Of a stretch of 64,000 nt of DNA, positions 1 through 10,362 are shown in pieces. A model generated the notes under the pieces. That model saw only the letters and a list, made by a program, of their open reading frames with translations, was not told the DNA's origin and ran no database searches. Position numbers and translations under genes: made by a program. Where the stretch lies: the NCBI RefSeq assembly GCF_009834565.1, contig NZ_CP019428.1, forward strand, positions 4,712,001 to 4,776,000. The letters run 5' to 3'. How positions within the stretch are numbered: position 1 is the first letter of the stretch; the number at the start of each line of letters is the position of its first letter. The stretch is from Pseudomonas sp. R76. Lineage in GTDB: Bacteria > Pseudomonadota > Gammaproteobacteria > Pseudomonadales > Pseudomonadaceae.

Positions 1-191
1 GCCTTGGTCTGTTCGAAACGCTGGGCAAACATTTGCTGCACTTGCATGTACACCGGCGTACCCAGCTTGTCAGCGTGGGCCAGGGTAAGGAAGGCTTCGG
101 CACTGGCGTTATGGCTGGCGGTATCGGCAAACACTTGGCCGCTGGCGCAAACCAGAGCAACCGCGGTACAGATGGCACGAAGACGAGTCAT
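1..191 (-). CDS. DUF2059 domain protein (partial, N-terminal part)
   Basis: Reading leftward from the ATG at 191, the first 63 codons are inside the window; the rest lies beyond base 1. The start MTRLRAICTAVALVC followed by a small-residue stretch and VFA-D looks like a Sec signal peptide cleaved near residue 22, so the product should be exported to the periplasm. The following segment (ASAEAFLTLAHADKLG) fits the start of a DUF2059 helical domain, a family of unknown function common next to this fumarase in pseudomonads. It is divergent from fumC, with about 190 bases between the two starts. Family assignment is moderate because only the N-terminus is visible. Confidence 0.6.
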   Translation of the reverse strand, partial: MTRLRAICTAVALVCASGQVFADTASHNASAEAFLTLAHADKLGTPVYMQVQQMFAQRFEQTK

Positions 192-384
192 CGAGTTTCC
201 TTTCTAGCAGGCGAGGTATTACCCCCAAGGGCGGCTATTCTGCGCCTAAAAAACGAAATGTCTCAACCCCACCCCTTATTGGGCCGGGTTTTGCGGGACT
301 TGGGCCGGGTGAAAAGTCTTTTATGGAACCCCACTGGCCCATCACGGCCTAAACTGCGCAAACGAACCTGAAGGAGTGTGCCCG

Positions 385-1773
<1,389 letters not shown>

Positions 1774-1828
1774 ACTCAGGTTTTTGATCTGCTGTTGATG
1801 TGCTTTTGATCTTGATCTTGATCTCAGG

Positions 1829-2046
1829 CGCCCCGTCAACCACGCTGGCCGCACGCAGGCTTGAATCCGTGGGTAACCCGGCAGGACGCCGGGTTAGCCG
1901 CGCTGGGCCAAGGATGGCCCATCGCGGCGGCCCACGGATTCAAGCCTGCGTGCGGGCACACCGAAGCGTGAGCGAGGTGCCGAGTGGTGGGGCGAGGACT
2001 TTTTGCTTACTTTTTGGTCCCTCAAAAAGTGAGCCGCTGTAAGAGC
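1829..2046. repeat. Long palindromic intergenic repeat (cruciform element)
   Basis: A perfect 23-base inverted repeat (arms 1851-1873 and 1931-1953) encloses two further stems: AACCCGG/CCGGGTT at 1875-1895 and GGGCCA/TGGCCC at 1905-1920, the second flanked by CCGCG/CGCGG. The whole can fold as a three-stem cruciform. It is followed by a GC-poor tail with CTTTTTGCTTACTTTTT and a complementary CTCAAAAAGTGAG near 2004-2034. No believable gene lies here. It resembles dispersed non-coding repeats of fluorescent pseudomonads, but the family name is not certain. Confidence 0.6.
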
Positions 2047-2116
2047 GGAACCCTAAGCGGCCGTTACCGCAGTAATGGATATGTACTCCGACTAGACATC
2101 CCTGCCAACCGGGAGG

Positions 2117-2221
2117 CCGCCTTCGCGAGCAAGCCCGCTCCCACAGTTAAAAACAGTGCTGCATCAGCAAGATTTGGGTTGGCCGGAAGGCCGCTATCGC
2201 AGGCAAGCCAGCTCCCACAGT
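2117..2221. repeat. Two REP-like units in direct orientation
   Basis: Two REP-type half elements, GCGAGCAAGCCCGCTCCCAC at about 2125-2144 and GCAGGCAAGCCAGCTCCCAC at about 2200-2219, lie in the same orientation, unlike the inverted pairs elsewhere in the window. Each is preceded by a GGAGGCCGC/GGAAGGCCGC motif. The stretch from 1774 to 2280 holds these and the cruciform repeat and no gene. Confidence 0.7.
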
Positions 2222-2280
2222 TGAACCGGGTTCCCACAGTTGAACCTGTTTACAAAAATATAGCTTCGGCGCTTCCGTCA

Positions 2281-3237
2281 TCAAGACGCCAAGCGCACCC
2301 GCCGAGCCCTGAGCCCAGCCAGCAACGACGGCGCCAGCGCCACAGTCGCCGACCCCAGCACCACCACCAGCGCCCCCACATAGCCCAACGCATTGATCTC
2401 TTCGGCCTGCACAAAATCCGGCCATAACCACGCCGCCAACGCCACCGCCACAAACGTCACCAATGGCGTCAACGCCAACGTCGCACTCACCCGCGAAGCC
2501 TCCCAATGCGCCAGCGCCTCGGCAAACGCACCGTACGCCACCAGCGTATTCATGCAGCACGCCAGCAACAACCAGCCTTGCAGCGGGCTCAGCTGCAGTG
2601 CCTCCAGCGGATGCGCCCACGGTGTGAGCAGCGCGGCGCAAGACAGATAGATCACCATCATCACCTGCAACGAATTCCACACCGTCAGCAACTGCTTCTG
2701 GCCCAAGGCGTAGAACACCCAGATGGTGGTGGCCAGCAGGATGGTCAGCACCCCGGCGGTGTAAGTGCCCAGGGACGTCAGCATTTCCACCAGTCGCTGG
2801 TTGAAGAACAGCCCAAAGCCGATGATCAACACCACCAGACCCACGCCCTGCCCCAGGCTGAAACGCTCCTTGAACACAAACACGCTGGCGACCATCAGGA
2901 ATATCGGCCCCATCTGCACCACCAACTGTGCCGTGCCGGGGCTGAGCATTTTCAGGCCCACCAGGTACAGCACGTAGTTGCCCACCAGCCCGCACACCGC
3001 CATGGCCACCAGCCAGCCACCCTTGGGGCCGAGTACTTTGCGGCTGGGCAAGCGACGAGTGAGTGCCAGGTAGATAAACAAGCAGCTGCCGGCCACGACC
3101 AGGCGAAACCAGGTGACTGTCACCGGGTCCATCACTTGCAGCACTTGCTTGAGTTTGATCGGCAGAATGCCCCACAGGAACGCGGTCAGCAGGGTCAAGC
3201 CAAAGCCATAGACCCAGCGGCCGGAAGAGATGTGCAT
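2281..3237 (-). CDS. EamA/DMT-family inner-membrane transporter
   Basis: A 318-residue, strongly hydrophobic protein with about ten predicted membrane segments in two halves, as in the EamA (drug/metabolite transporter) superfamily. The N-terminal half contains LLTAFLWGILPIKLKQ and DPVTVTWFRLVVAG, matching the typical first EamA repeat. Such proteins usually export amino acids or other metabolites; the substrate cannot be told from sequence. The frame stays open to 3324, but the ATG at 3237 (MHISSGRW) places the first helix about ten residues from the N-terminus as usual. It stands alone, transcribed toward a repeat-filled spacer, with a REPIN upstream. Confidence 0.85.
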   Translation of the reverse strand: MHISSGRWVYGFGLTLLTAFLWGILPIKLKQVLQVMDPVTVTWFRLVVAGSCLFIYLALTRRLPSRKVLGPKGGWLVAMAVCGLVGNYVLYLVGLKMLSPGTAQLVVQMGPIFLMVASVFVFKERFSLGQGVGLVVLIIGFGLFFNQRLVEMLTSLGTYTAGVLTILLATTIWVFYALGQKQLLTVWNSLQVMMVIYLSCAALLTPWAHPLEALQLSPLQGWLLLACCMNTLVAYGAFAEALAHWEASRVSATLALTPLVTFVAVALAAWLWPDFVQAEEINALGYVGALVVVLGSATVALAPSLLAGLRARRVRLAS

Positions 3238-3333
3238 GAGTGCCCCGAATGCCTGAGGAAGTGGAGGCAGCATTCTAGGGGGACCAAGGGGTGCCTTGGC
3301 GAGCGATATTTTCCAGAACAGCACAAATCAAAG

Positions 3334-3419
3334 GTGGGAGCTGGCTTGCCTGCGATAGCGGTGGGTCAGACAAAAAATCTCGACAGATACACCGCCATCG
3401 CAGGCAAGCCAGCTCCCAC
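3334..3419. repeat. REPIN (inverted pair of REP sequences)
   Basis: GTGGGAGCTGGCTTGCCTGC at 3334 is matched by its inverted copy ending in CAGGCAAGCCAGCTCCCAC at 3419, with a spacer of about 30 bases. It sits between the EamA and thiolase genes. Confidence 0.85.
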
Positions 3420-3444
3420 ATTGCCCCTATTCCTTCAATGAGAT

Positions 3445-4629
3445 TTAGCGCACCGCTTCGAACAGCCCGGTGGCCCCCATGCCGCCGCCCACGCACATGG
3501 TGACGATGCCATAGCGCAGATTGCGCCGTTGCAACTCGCGCACCAAATGCCCGACTTGCCGCGAACCGGTCATGCCGAATGGGTGCCCAATCGAGATCGA
3601 GCCACCATTAACGTTGTATTTGGCGTTATCAATTTCCAGGCGGTTACGCGCATACAGGCATTGCGAGGCGAAGGCTTCGTTGAGTTCCCACAGGTCGATG
3701 TCCGCCACCTGCAAGCCTTTGGCCTTGAGCAACTTGGGCACCGAAAACACCGGGCCGATGCCCATTTCGTCCGGCTCGCAGCCGGCCACGGTAAAGCCAC
3801 GGAAAAACGCCTTGGGCTTGAGGCCCAACGCCAGGGCTTTTTCCAGGCTCATCACCAAGGTCATCGAAGCGCCGTCGGACAGCTGCGAGGAGTTGCCGGC
3901 CGTCACCGAGCCGTCCTCGGCGAAGACCGGCTTCAACCCCTGCAAGCTGGCGAGCGTGGTGTCGGGGCGGTTGCAGTCGTCGCGATCAACCACGCCGTCC
4001 AGCACCTGTACCGCGCCAGTGTTCTTGTCCTCGACTGCGTACTTGACCGTCATCGGCACAATTTCATCGTCGAACAAGCCATCGGCCTGAGCCTGGGCAG
4101 TGCGCTGCTGGCTTTGCAGGGCATACAGGTCCTGCTCTTCGCGGCTGACGTTGTAGCGGCGCGCGACAATCTCGGCGGTCTGGCCCATGGGGAAATAGAT
4201 GCCCGGCACCTGTTCTTTAAGCAGTGGGTTGATCAGGTTGTCGGTGTTGACGCTTTTCATGGTCAGGCTGATCGACTCAACCCCACCGGCGACGATGATG
4301 TCGCTGCAACCCGAGGCAATCTGGTTGGCCGCGATGGCAATCGCCTGCAAGCCCGAAGAGCAGAAGCGGTTGAGGGTCATGCCGGCCGTGCCGGTGCCCA
4401 GCTGTGAAAGCACCGCCACGTTGCGCCCGATGTTGTAGCCCTGGGCGCCCTCGTTAGAGCCGGCGCCGACGATGCAGTCCTCGACCGTCGCCGGGTCGAT
4501 GCCATTGCGGGTCAGCAGCGCATTCACGCAATGGGCAGCCATGTCATCCGGACGGGTCTGATTGAACTTGCCGCGAAAGGATTTGGCCAGGCCGGTTCGC
4601 ACGCTGTCGACGATCACTACTTCACGCAT
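3445..4629 (-). CDS. Acetyl-CoA C-acyltransferase (thiolase)
   Basis: A 394-residue thiolase, the usual length. It would cleave 3-ketoacyl-CoA with CoA, or condense two acyl-CoAs, in fatty acid or related degradation in the cytosol. All three active-site elements are present: the acyl-accepting Cys90 in NRFCSSGLQ, His349 in GHPFGMTGSR, and Cys379 in VTMCVGGGMG near the C-terminus. The start MREVVIVDSVRTG is typical of the family. Chain-length preference cannot be read; with no fadB partner next to it, this is probably an auxiliary thiolase rather than FadA. The next gene upstream, pap, is on the same strand about 150 bases away. Confidence 0.9.
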   Translation of the reverse strand: MREVVIVDSVRTGLAKSFRGKFNQTRPDDMAAHCVNALLTRNGIDPATVEDCIVGAGSNEGAQGYNIGRNVAVLSQLGTGTAGMTLNRFCSSGLQAIAIAANQIASGCSDIIVAGGVESISLTMKSVNTDNLINPLLKEQVPGIYFPMGQTAEIVARRYNVSREEQDLYALQSQQRTAQAQADGLFDDEIVPMTVKYAVEDKNTGAVQVLDGVVDRDDCNRPDTTLASLQGLKPVFAEDGSVTAGNSSQLSDGASMTLVMSLEKALALGLKPKAFFRGFTVAGCEPDEMGIGPVFSVPKLLKAKGLQVADIDLWELNEAFASQCLYARNRLEIDNAKYNVNGGSISIGHPFGMTGSRQVGHLVRELQRRNLRYGIVTMCVGGGMGATGLFEAVR

Positions 4630-4733
4630 GGGCTACCTCGATCTTGTCATTGTTGGAAGATGGATCGAGGATAGATCCAGCCCTAGCCAACCGCGACGAT
4701 CATTCACCCGGCATATACAAAAGCATGGTGAGC

Positions 4734-4759
4734 GGCAGGCTTGTTGTGGCAAGCCTGCC
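4734..4759. repeat. Hairpin between thiolase and pap
   Basis: Perfect nine-base arms GGCAGGCTT/AAGCCTGCC separated by an eight-base loop. There is no T-run on either side, so it is not an obvious intrinsic terminator; it may stabilise the 3' end of the pap transcript. Confidence 0.45.
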
Positions 4760-4782
4760 AACTACAGGAAGCTCAGCCAAGG

Positions 4783-6297
4783 CTATTTCTTTTTCTTCTT
4801 GTCATGCTTGTCGGTTTTATCGAACGCCTCTTCCAGCGCGCGATTGATGGTGCGCAACACCTTGACCCGCGCCCAGCGTTTGTCATTGGCTTCCACCAAG
4901 GTCCACGGCGCGATTTCAGTGCTGGTGCGGTCGACCATATCGCCCACGGCGGCCCGGTAGTCGTCCCACTTGTCGCGGTTGCGCCAGTCGTCTTCGGTGA
5001 TTTTGAAGCGTTTGAACGGGATTTCCTCGCGGGCCTGGAAGCGTTCCAGCTGGGTCTGCTTGTCGATGGCGAGCCAGAACTTGACCACGATCACGCCCGC
5101 GTCGCGCAGCTGCTCTTCAAAGTCATTGATCTCGCCGTAGGCGCGCATCCAATCCGCCGGGGTGCAGAAGCCCTCGACGCGTTCCACCAGCACGCGGCCG
5201 TACCACGAGCGGTCAAACACGGTAAACATGCCGCGCGCCGGTATCTTCTGCCAGAACCGCCACAGGTAAGGCTGGGCGCGCTCGTCTTCGCTTGGCGCGG
5301 CAATCGGCACGATATGGTATTGGCGCGGGTCCAGCGCCGCCGCCACACGCCGAATCGCCCCGCCCTTGCCCGCCGCGTCATTGCCTTCGAAGACCGTCAC
5401 CAGCGCGTGCTTGCGCATGCGTTTGTCGCGCATCAACCCGGAGAAACGCGCCTGCTCGGTAATCAGCTGTTCCTCGTAATCGTCCTTGTCCAGGCGCAAG
5501 GTCATGTCGAGGCTGTCGAGCAGGCTCTTCTGGTCCACCGACGCCAGCAACGGCGCCGGGTTCATGCCGCTGGCCTTGCCCTTGGGCAGCTTCAAGGCGT
5601 TTTGCAGGCTTTCGAGCAGGATCTTGCCCACAGTAAGGCTGCGGTAATTGGCATCAACACCTTCAATGACATGCCACGGCGCATAGTCGCGGCTGGTGCG
5701 ACGCAGGATGCGCTCACCAAAATGCACAAACTTGTCGTAGGTCTCGGACTGTTGCCAGTCCAGCGGGCTGATGCGCCAGCTGTGCAAGGGGTCGTCGGCC
5801 AGAGCCTTGAGCCGCGCCTTCATCTGTTTCTTGGACAGGTGGAACCAGAACTTGAAGATCAGCGCGCCTTCATCGCAGAGCATCTTTTCCAGGCGCTCGG
5901 CACCGGCGATGGCCTGGTCCAGGCGTGCGTCCTTGATCTGGCCGTGCACCCGGCCTTGCAGCATCTGGCTGTACCAGTTGCCGAAAAAGATGCCCATGCG
6001 GCCTTTGGCCGGCAGTTGCCGCCAGTAGCGCCAGGCCGGTGGGCGTGCCAGTTCTTCGTCGGTCTGCTGGTCGAAGGTGCGCACCTCGATCAGGCGCGGG
6101 TCCATCCATTCATTCAGCAGCTTGACGGTCTCGCCCTTGCCCGCGCCTTCGACGCCGTTGATCAGGATGATCACCGGGAAGCGCTTCTGCTGCTGCAACT
6201 CGTACTGCACTTCCAGCAACGCTTCGCGCAAGGCCGGTACTTCGGCGTCGTAGGTGTCTTTGTCGATGGCGTGACCGATTTCGGCGGATTCGAACAT
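4783..6297 (-). CDS. pap: Polyphosphate:AMP phosphotransferase (class II PPK2)
   Basis: Transfers phosphate from polyphosphate to AMP to give ADP. The 504-residue length is that of two-domain class II PPK2 proteins. Two PPK2 modules are visible, each with a Walker A loop: GVEGAGKGET at residues 48-57 and FEGNDAAGKGG near residue 302. Family lid and Walker B-like motifs (FFGNWYSQ, FDRSWYGRVL) are also present. The C-terminus is a lysine-rich tail (DKKKKK). I used the ATG at 6297 (MFESAEIGHAID), which has GGAG upstream, rather than the open frame to 6348. It lies upstream of the thiolase on the same strand. Confidence 0.9.
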   Translation of the reverse strand: MFESAEIGHAIDKDTYDAEVPALREALLEVQYELQQQKRFPVIILINGVEGAGKGETVKLLNEWMDPRLIEVRTFDQQTDEELARPPAWRYWRQLPAKGRMGIFFGNWYSQMLQGRVHGQIKDARLDQAIAGAERLEKMLCDEGALIFKFWFHLSKKQMKARLKALADDPLHSWRISPLDWQQSETYDKFVHFGERILRRTSRDYAPWHVIEGVDANYRSLTVGKILLESLQNALKLPKGKASGMNPAPLLASVDQKSLLDSLDMTLRLDKDDYEEQLITEQARFSGLMRDKRMRKHALVTVFEGNDAAGKGGAIRRVAAALDPRQYHIVPIAAPSEDERAQPYLWRFWQKIPARGMFTVFDRSWYGRVLVERVEGFCTPADWMRAYGEINDFEEQLRDAGVIVVKFWLAIDKQTQLERFQAREEIPFKRFKITEDDWRNRDKWDDYRAAVGDMVDRTSTEIAPWTLVEANDKRWARVKVLRTINRALEEAFDKTDKHDKKKKK

Positions 6298-6451
6298 GGG
6301 CAGCTCCGTTTCAAGATGGATCAAGACTAGCGGATTGGGCAACAACACGCGGGAGGAAATTCCACCCGCGCTTGCCGTGGGTCAATTCATCCTCGATTGA
6401 TCAGCTAGAATGGCGGCCTTGTCTTTTCCGCAGTATTTGTATGAGCCGCCC

Positions 6452-8443
6452 ATGAACCCCATCACCCACGCCCAGCTCGACTGGGATGAGCAAGGTCGCC
6501 CGCACTCGCGGGTGTTCGACGACGTGTATTTTTCCGACAAGTCGGGCCTTGAAGAAACCCGCTATGTGTTCCTCGAACAGAACCGTTTGCAGGAACGCTT
6601 TGCCGCTTTGCCGGCAGGTGGGCGTTTGGTGATTGGCGAGACCGGTTTCGGCACCGGCCTGAATTTTCTCTGTGCCTGGCAGCTGTTCGAGCAACACGCG
6701 GTGGCCGGTGCGCGCCTGCATTTTGTCAGCGTGGAAAAGTACCCGCTGAGCCACACCGACCTGCAACGCGCCCTCGCCCTCTGGCCGGAACTAGCGCTCT
6801 TCGCCGAGCAGTTGCTGGCGCAGTACATCGCCATCCACCCAGGTTTCCAACGCCTGGTGCTGGACAACGGCCGCGTGACCCTGACGCTGTTGATCGGCGA
6901 CGCCCTGGAGCAACTGCCGCAACTGGATGCGCAGGTCGATGCGTGGTTTCTGGACGGCTTCGCGCCGGCGAAAAACCCTGACATGTGGACCGCCGAGCTG
7001 TTTGCCGAACTGGCCCGCCTGGCCGCGCCCGGCTCCACGATCAGCACCTTCACCAGCACCGGCTGGGTGCGGCGCCTGATCAACGCCGCCGGGTTCAAGA
7101 TGAAGCGCACGCCGGGCATCGGCCATAAGTGGGAGATCCTGCGCGGTGAATTCCTCGGTTGGCCCGAAGACGCGCCGCCCGCGGCCACCGCCAAACCCTG
7201 GTTCGCGCGCCCACCCGCCATCGACGGCGAGCGCCACGCCATGGTCATCGGCGGCGGCCTGGCCGGTTGCGCCACCGCCGCCAGCCTGGCCGCACGCGGT
7301 TGGCGCGTCAGCCTGCTGGAGCGCCACACCGAGCTGGCCCAGGAAGCGTCCGGCAACCCGCAGGGCGTGCTGTACCTGAAGCTGTCGGCGCATGGCACCG
7401 CGCTGTCCCAGCTGATCCTCAGCGGTTTCGGCCACACTCGGCGTTTGCTCGAACACTTGCAGCGTGGCGTCGATTGGGATGGCTGCGGCGTGCTGCAATT
7501 GGCATTCGACGCCAAAGAAGCTCAGCGCCAGGCGCAACTGGCCGAGGCGTTCCCTCCCGAATTGCTGCACCTGCTGGACCGCGATCAAGCGCAACAACAG
7601 GCCGGTATCGACCTGGCCCACGGCGGCCTGTTTTTCCCGGAAGGTGGCTGGGTGCATCCACCTGCGCTGTGCCATTGGCAAGCGGCGCATCCGCTGATTG
7701 AAGTGCTCACCCATCACGACGCGCTTGAACTGCACCGGGTCGACGACCAGTGGCAGGCCCGCGACGGTGACCGCGTGCTGGCGAGTGCCAGCGTGGTGGT
7801 GCTTGCAGGTGCGGCCGAGATCAAGCGTTTCGCCCCCAGCGCCGACTTGCCGCTCAAGCGCATTCGCGGGCAAATCACCCGGCTGGCGCAAACCGCAGCG
7901 AGTGCGAGCTTGGCCACGGTGGTCTGCGCCGAGGGCTATGTGGCACCTGCGCGACTGGGTGAACACACCCTGGGCGCGAGTTTTGACTTCAATAATGAAG
8001 ACCTCACGCCCACCGTCGCCGAACATGCGGGCAACCTCGACATGCTGCGGGAGATTTCCGCAGACCTGCTGCAACGCCTGGGCGCCGACCACCTCGCACC
8101 CGAGCAACTGCAAGGCCGCGCGGCGTTTCGTTGTACCAGCCCTGACTACCTGCCGATCGTCGGGCCGTTGGCCGACCAAACAGCGTTTCAACAGGCTTAT
8201 GCGGTGCTTGGCAAAGACGCCCGGCAAGTGCCGGATACGCCCTGCCCATGGCTGCCGGGGCTGTACATCAACAGCGGTCATGGCTCACGCGGGCTGATCA
8301 CCGCGCCCCTGTGCGGCGAGCTGCTGGCGGCCTGGCTGAGCGACGAGCCGCTGCCGGTTCCAGCGGGTGTGGCCGAGGCCTGCCACCCGAATCGGTTTGC
8401 CCTGCGCGCCTTGGTTCGAGGTAAACCAGCCACGCGCAAATAG
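6452..8443 (+). CDS. mnmC: Bifunctional tRNA 5-methylaminomethyl-2-thiouridine biosynthesis protein
   Basis: Catalyses the last two steps of mnm5s2U34 formation in the tRNA wobble position. A C-terminal FAD domain removes the carboxymethyl group and an N-terminal SAM-dependent domain then methylates the amine. The 663-residue length fits the fused enzyme. The SAM loop GETGFGTGLNF is near residue 62, the FAD dinucleotide fold VIGGGLAGC begins near residue 264, and the oxidase ends with NSGHGSRGL near residue 607. The ATG at 6452 (MNPITHAQLDW) is the conserved start; the longer frame to 6410 has no support. It is divergent from pap. Confidence 0.93.
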   Translation: MNPITHAQLDWDEQGRPHSRVFDDVYFSDKSGLEETRYVFLEQNRLQERFAALPAGGRLVIGETGFGTGLNFLCAWQLFEQHAVAGARLHFVSVEKYPLSHTDLQRALALWPELALFAEQLLAQYIAIHPGFQRLVLDNGRVTLTLLIGDALEQLPQLDAQVDAWFLDGFAPAKNPDMWTAELFAELARLAAPGSTISTFTSTGWVRRLINAAGFKMKRTPGIGHKWEILRGEFLGWPEDAPPAATAKPWFARPPAIDGERHAMVIGGGLAGCATAASLAARGWRVSLLERHTELAQEASGNPQGVLYLKLSAHGTALSQLILSGFGHTRRLLEHLQRGVDWDGCGVLQLAFDAKEAQRQAQLAEAFPPELLHLLDRDQAQQQAGIDLAHGGLFFPEGGWVHPPALCHWQAAHPLIEVLTHHDALELHRVDDQWQARDGDRVLASASVVVLAGAAEIKRFAPSADLPLKRIRGQITRLAQTAASASLATVVCAEGYVAPARLGEHTLGASFDFNNEDLTPTVAEHAGNLDMLREISADLLQRLGADHLAPEQLQGRAAFRCTSPDYLPIVGPLADQTAFQQAYAVLGKDARQVPDTPCPWLPGLYINSGHGSRGLITAPLCGELLAAWLSDEPLPVPAGVAEACHPNRFALRALVRGKPATRK

Positions 8444-8586
8444 CGCGATTCAAGGCATCGCGGCTATTTGCCTTATAACTTATCGGTCTAAAACTCCACG
8501 GATAGCACTGGGTCAGTTTCTGGGTACGCGCCCTTTGGGCGTATTGAGTATTGACCCTCCCCAACGGAAAAACCGGTAAGGAATTT

Positions 8587-10359
8587 ATGTGCGGATTAGC
8601 TGGAGAATTACGTTTCGATGCCCAACCTGCCGACCTGGCTGCGATTGAGCGCATCACCCATCACTTGGCCCCGCGTGGCCCCGACGCCTGGGGCTTCCAT
8701 GCCCAAGGGCCGATTGCCCTGGGCCACCGGCGCCTGAAAATCATGGACCTGTCGGACGGCTCGGCCCAACCGATGGTCGACGCCCAGCTCGGGCTGTCCC
8801 TGGCCTTCAACGGTGCGATTTACAACTTCCCGGAATTGCGCGAAGAGCTGGAAGCCTTGGGCTACGCCTTCTATTCCGGTGGCGACACCGAAGTGCTGCT
8901 CAAGGGCTACCACGCCTGGGGCGAAGCACTGCTGCCAAAACTCAATGGCATGTTTGCGTTTGCCATCTGGGAGCGTGACGCCCAACGCCTGTTTATCGCC
9001 CGTGACCGTCTGGGCGTGAAGCCTTTGTACCTGTCGCGCACCGGCCAGCGCCTGCGCTTTGCCTCGGCCTTGCCGGCGCTGCTCAAGGGCGGCGATATCA
9101 AGCCGATCCTCGATCCGGTGGCGCTGAACCACTACCTGAACTTCCACGCCGTGGTGCCCGCGCCGCGCACCTTGCTGGCAGGCATTGAAAAGCTGCCACC
9201 GGCAAGCTGGATGCGTATCGACGCCAACGGCAACACCGAACAGAAAACCTGGTGGACCCTGCCTTACGGCCCCCATGACGATGAAAAAAACCTGACCCTC
9301 GAAGACTGGACCGACCGCGTGCTCGACAGCACCCGCGAAGCCGTGGCGATCCGCCAACGTGCTGCAGTGGATGTCGGCGTGCTGCTTTCCGGTGGTGTCG
9401 ATTCGAGCATGCTCGTCGGCCTGCTGCGTGAAGTCGGCGTGCAGGACTTGTCCACCTTCTCGATCGGTTTTGAAGACGCCGGTGGCGAGCGCGGCGACGA
9501 GTTCCAGTACTCGGACCTGATCGCCAAGCACTACGGCACCCGTCACCATCAACTGCGCATCGCCGAGAGCGAAATCATCGAGCAACTGCCCGCCGCGTTC
9601 CGCGCCATGAGCGAGCCGATGGTCAGCCATGACTGCATCGCCTTCTACCTGCTGTCGCGGGAAGTGGCCAAGCATTGCAAGGTGGTGCAAAGCGGCCAGG
9701 GCGCCGACGAGCTGTTCGCCGGTTACCACTGGTACCCGCAAGTCGATGGCGCCAGTGACCCGTATGCCGCGTACCGCGATGCGTTTTTCGACCGCAGCTA
9801 CGACGACTACGCGGCCACCGTCGCACCGAAATGGCTGACCGCCAACGACGCTGCCGGTGACTTTGTGCGCGAACATTTCGCCATGCCAGGCGCCGATGCG
9901 GCGGTGGACAAAGCCCTGCGCCTGGACAGCACGGTGATGCTGGTGGACGACCCGGTCAAACGCGTCGACAACATGACCATGGCCTGGGGCCTGGAGGCAC
10001 GCACGCCGTTCCTGGATTACCGCCTCGTCGAACTCTCGGCGCGGGTGCCAGGCAAATTCAAACTGCCGGACGGCGGCAAGCAAGTGTTGAAAGAAGCGGC
10101 GCGCCGGGTCATCCCCAGCGAAGTCATCGACCGCAAGAAAGGCTACTTCCCGGTGCCGGGCCTCAAGCACTTGCAGGGCGACACCTTGAACTGGGTGCGC
10201 GAACTGCTGCTCGACCCTAGCCAGGATCGCGGCCTGTTCAACCCGGCCATGCTCGACCGCCTGTTGACCGACCCGCAGGGCCAACTGACCCCGCTGCGCG
10301 GCTCCAAGCTGTGGCAACTGGCGGCGCTGAACCTGTGGCTCAGCGAACAAGGAATCTGA
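8587..10359 (+). CDS. asnB: N-acetylglutaminylglutamine amidotransferase (asparagine synthetase-like)
   Basis: Makes the terminal amide of the osmoprotectant N-acetylglutaminylglutamine amide (NAGGN) using glutamine as nitrogen donor. The 590-residue protein has the class II glutaminase domain, with the nucleophile Cys2 directly after the start Met (MCGLAGEL), and a synthetase domain with the ATP pyrophosphatase loop SGGVDSS near residue 268. The start is fixed by Cys2 and by TAAGGA a few bases upstream. Sequence alone could suggest asparagine synthetase, but the adjacent dipeptide synthetase and M42 peptidase identify the NAGGN form. It ends three bases before the next ATG, so the two genes are translationally linked. 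NAGGN genes are osmotically induced in other bacteria. Confidence 0.9.
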   Translation: MCGLAGELRFDAQPADLAAIERITHHLAPRGPDAWGFHAQGPIALGHRRLKIMDLSDGSAQPMVDAQLGLSLAFNGAIYNFPELREELEALGYAFYSGGDTEVLLKGYHAWGEALLPKLNGMFAFAIWERDAQRLFIARDRLGVKPLYLSRTGQRLRFASALPALLKGGDIKPILDPVALNHYLNFHAVVPAPRTLLAGIEKLPPASWMRIDANGNTEQKTWWTLPYGPHDDEKNLTLEDWTDRVLDSTREAVAIRQRAAVDVGVLLSGGVDSSMLVGLLREVGVQDLSTFSIGFEDAGGERGDEFQYSDLIAKHYGTRHHQLRIAESEIIEQLPAAFRAMSEPMVSHDCIAFYLLSREVAKHCKVVQSGQGADELFAGYHWYPQVDGASDPYAAYRDAFFDRSYDDYAATVAPKWLTANDAAGDFVREHFAMPGADAAVDKALRLDSTVMLVDDPVKRVDNMTMAWGLEARTPFLDYRLVELSARVPGKFKLPDGGKQVLKEAARRVIPSEVIDRKKGYFPVPGLKHLQGDTLNWVRELLLDPSQDRGLFNPAMLDRLLTDPQGQLTPLRGSKLWQLAALNLWLSEQGI

Positions 10360-10362
10360 GTG

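Noticed and set aside
5870..6109. Small minus-strand frame inside pap
   Set aside because: Overlaps the pap coding sequence in another frame, with no start signal or domain.
8476..8502. AlgU-like promoter upstream of asnB (TAACTT-N16-ACGGA)
   Set aside because: The -10 element matches poorly and no second feature supports it, although osmotic control of NAGGN genes is expected.
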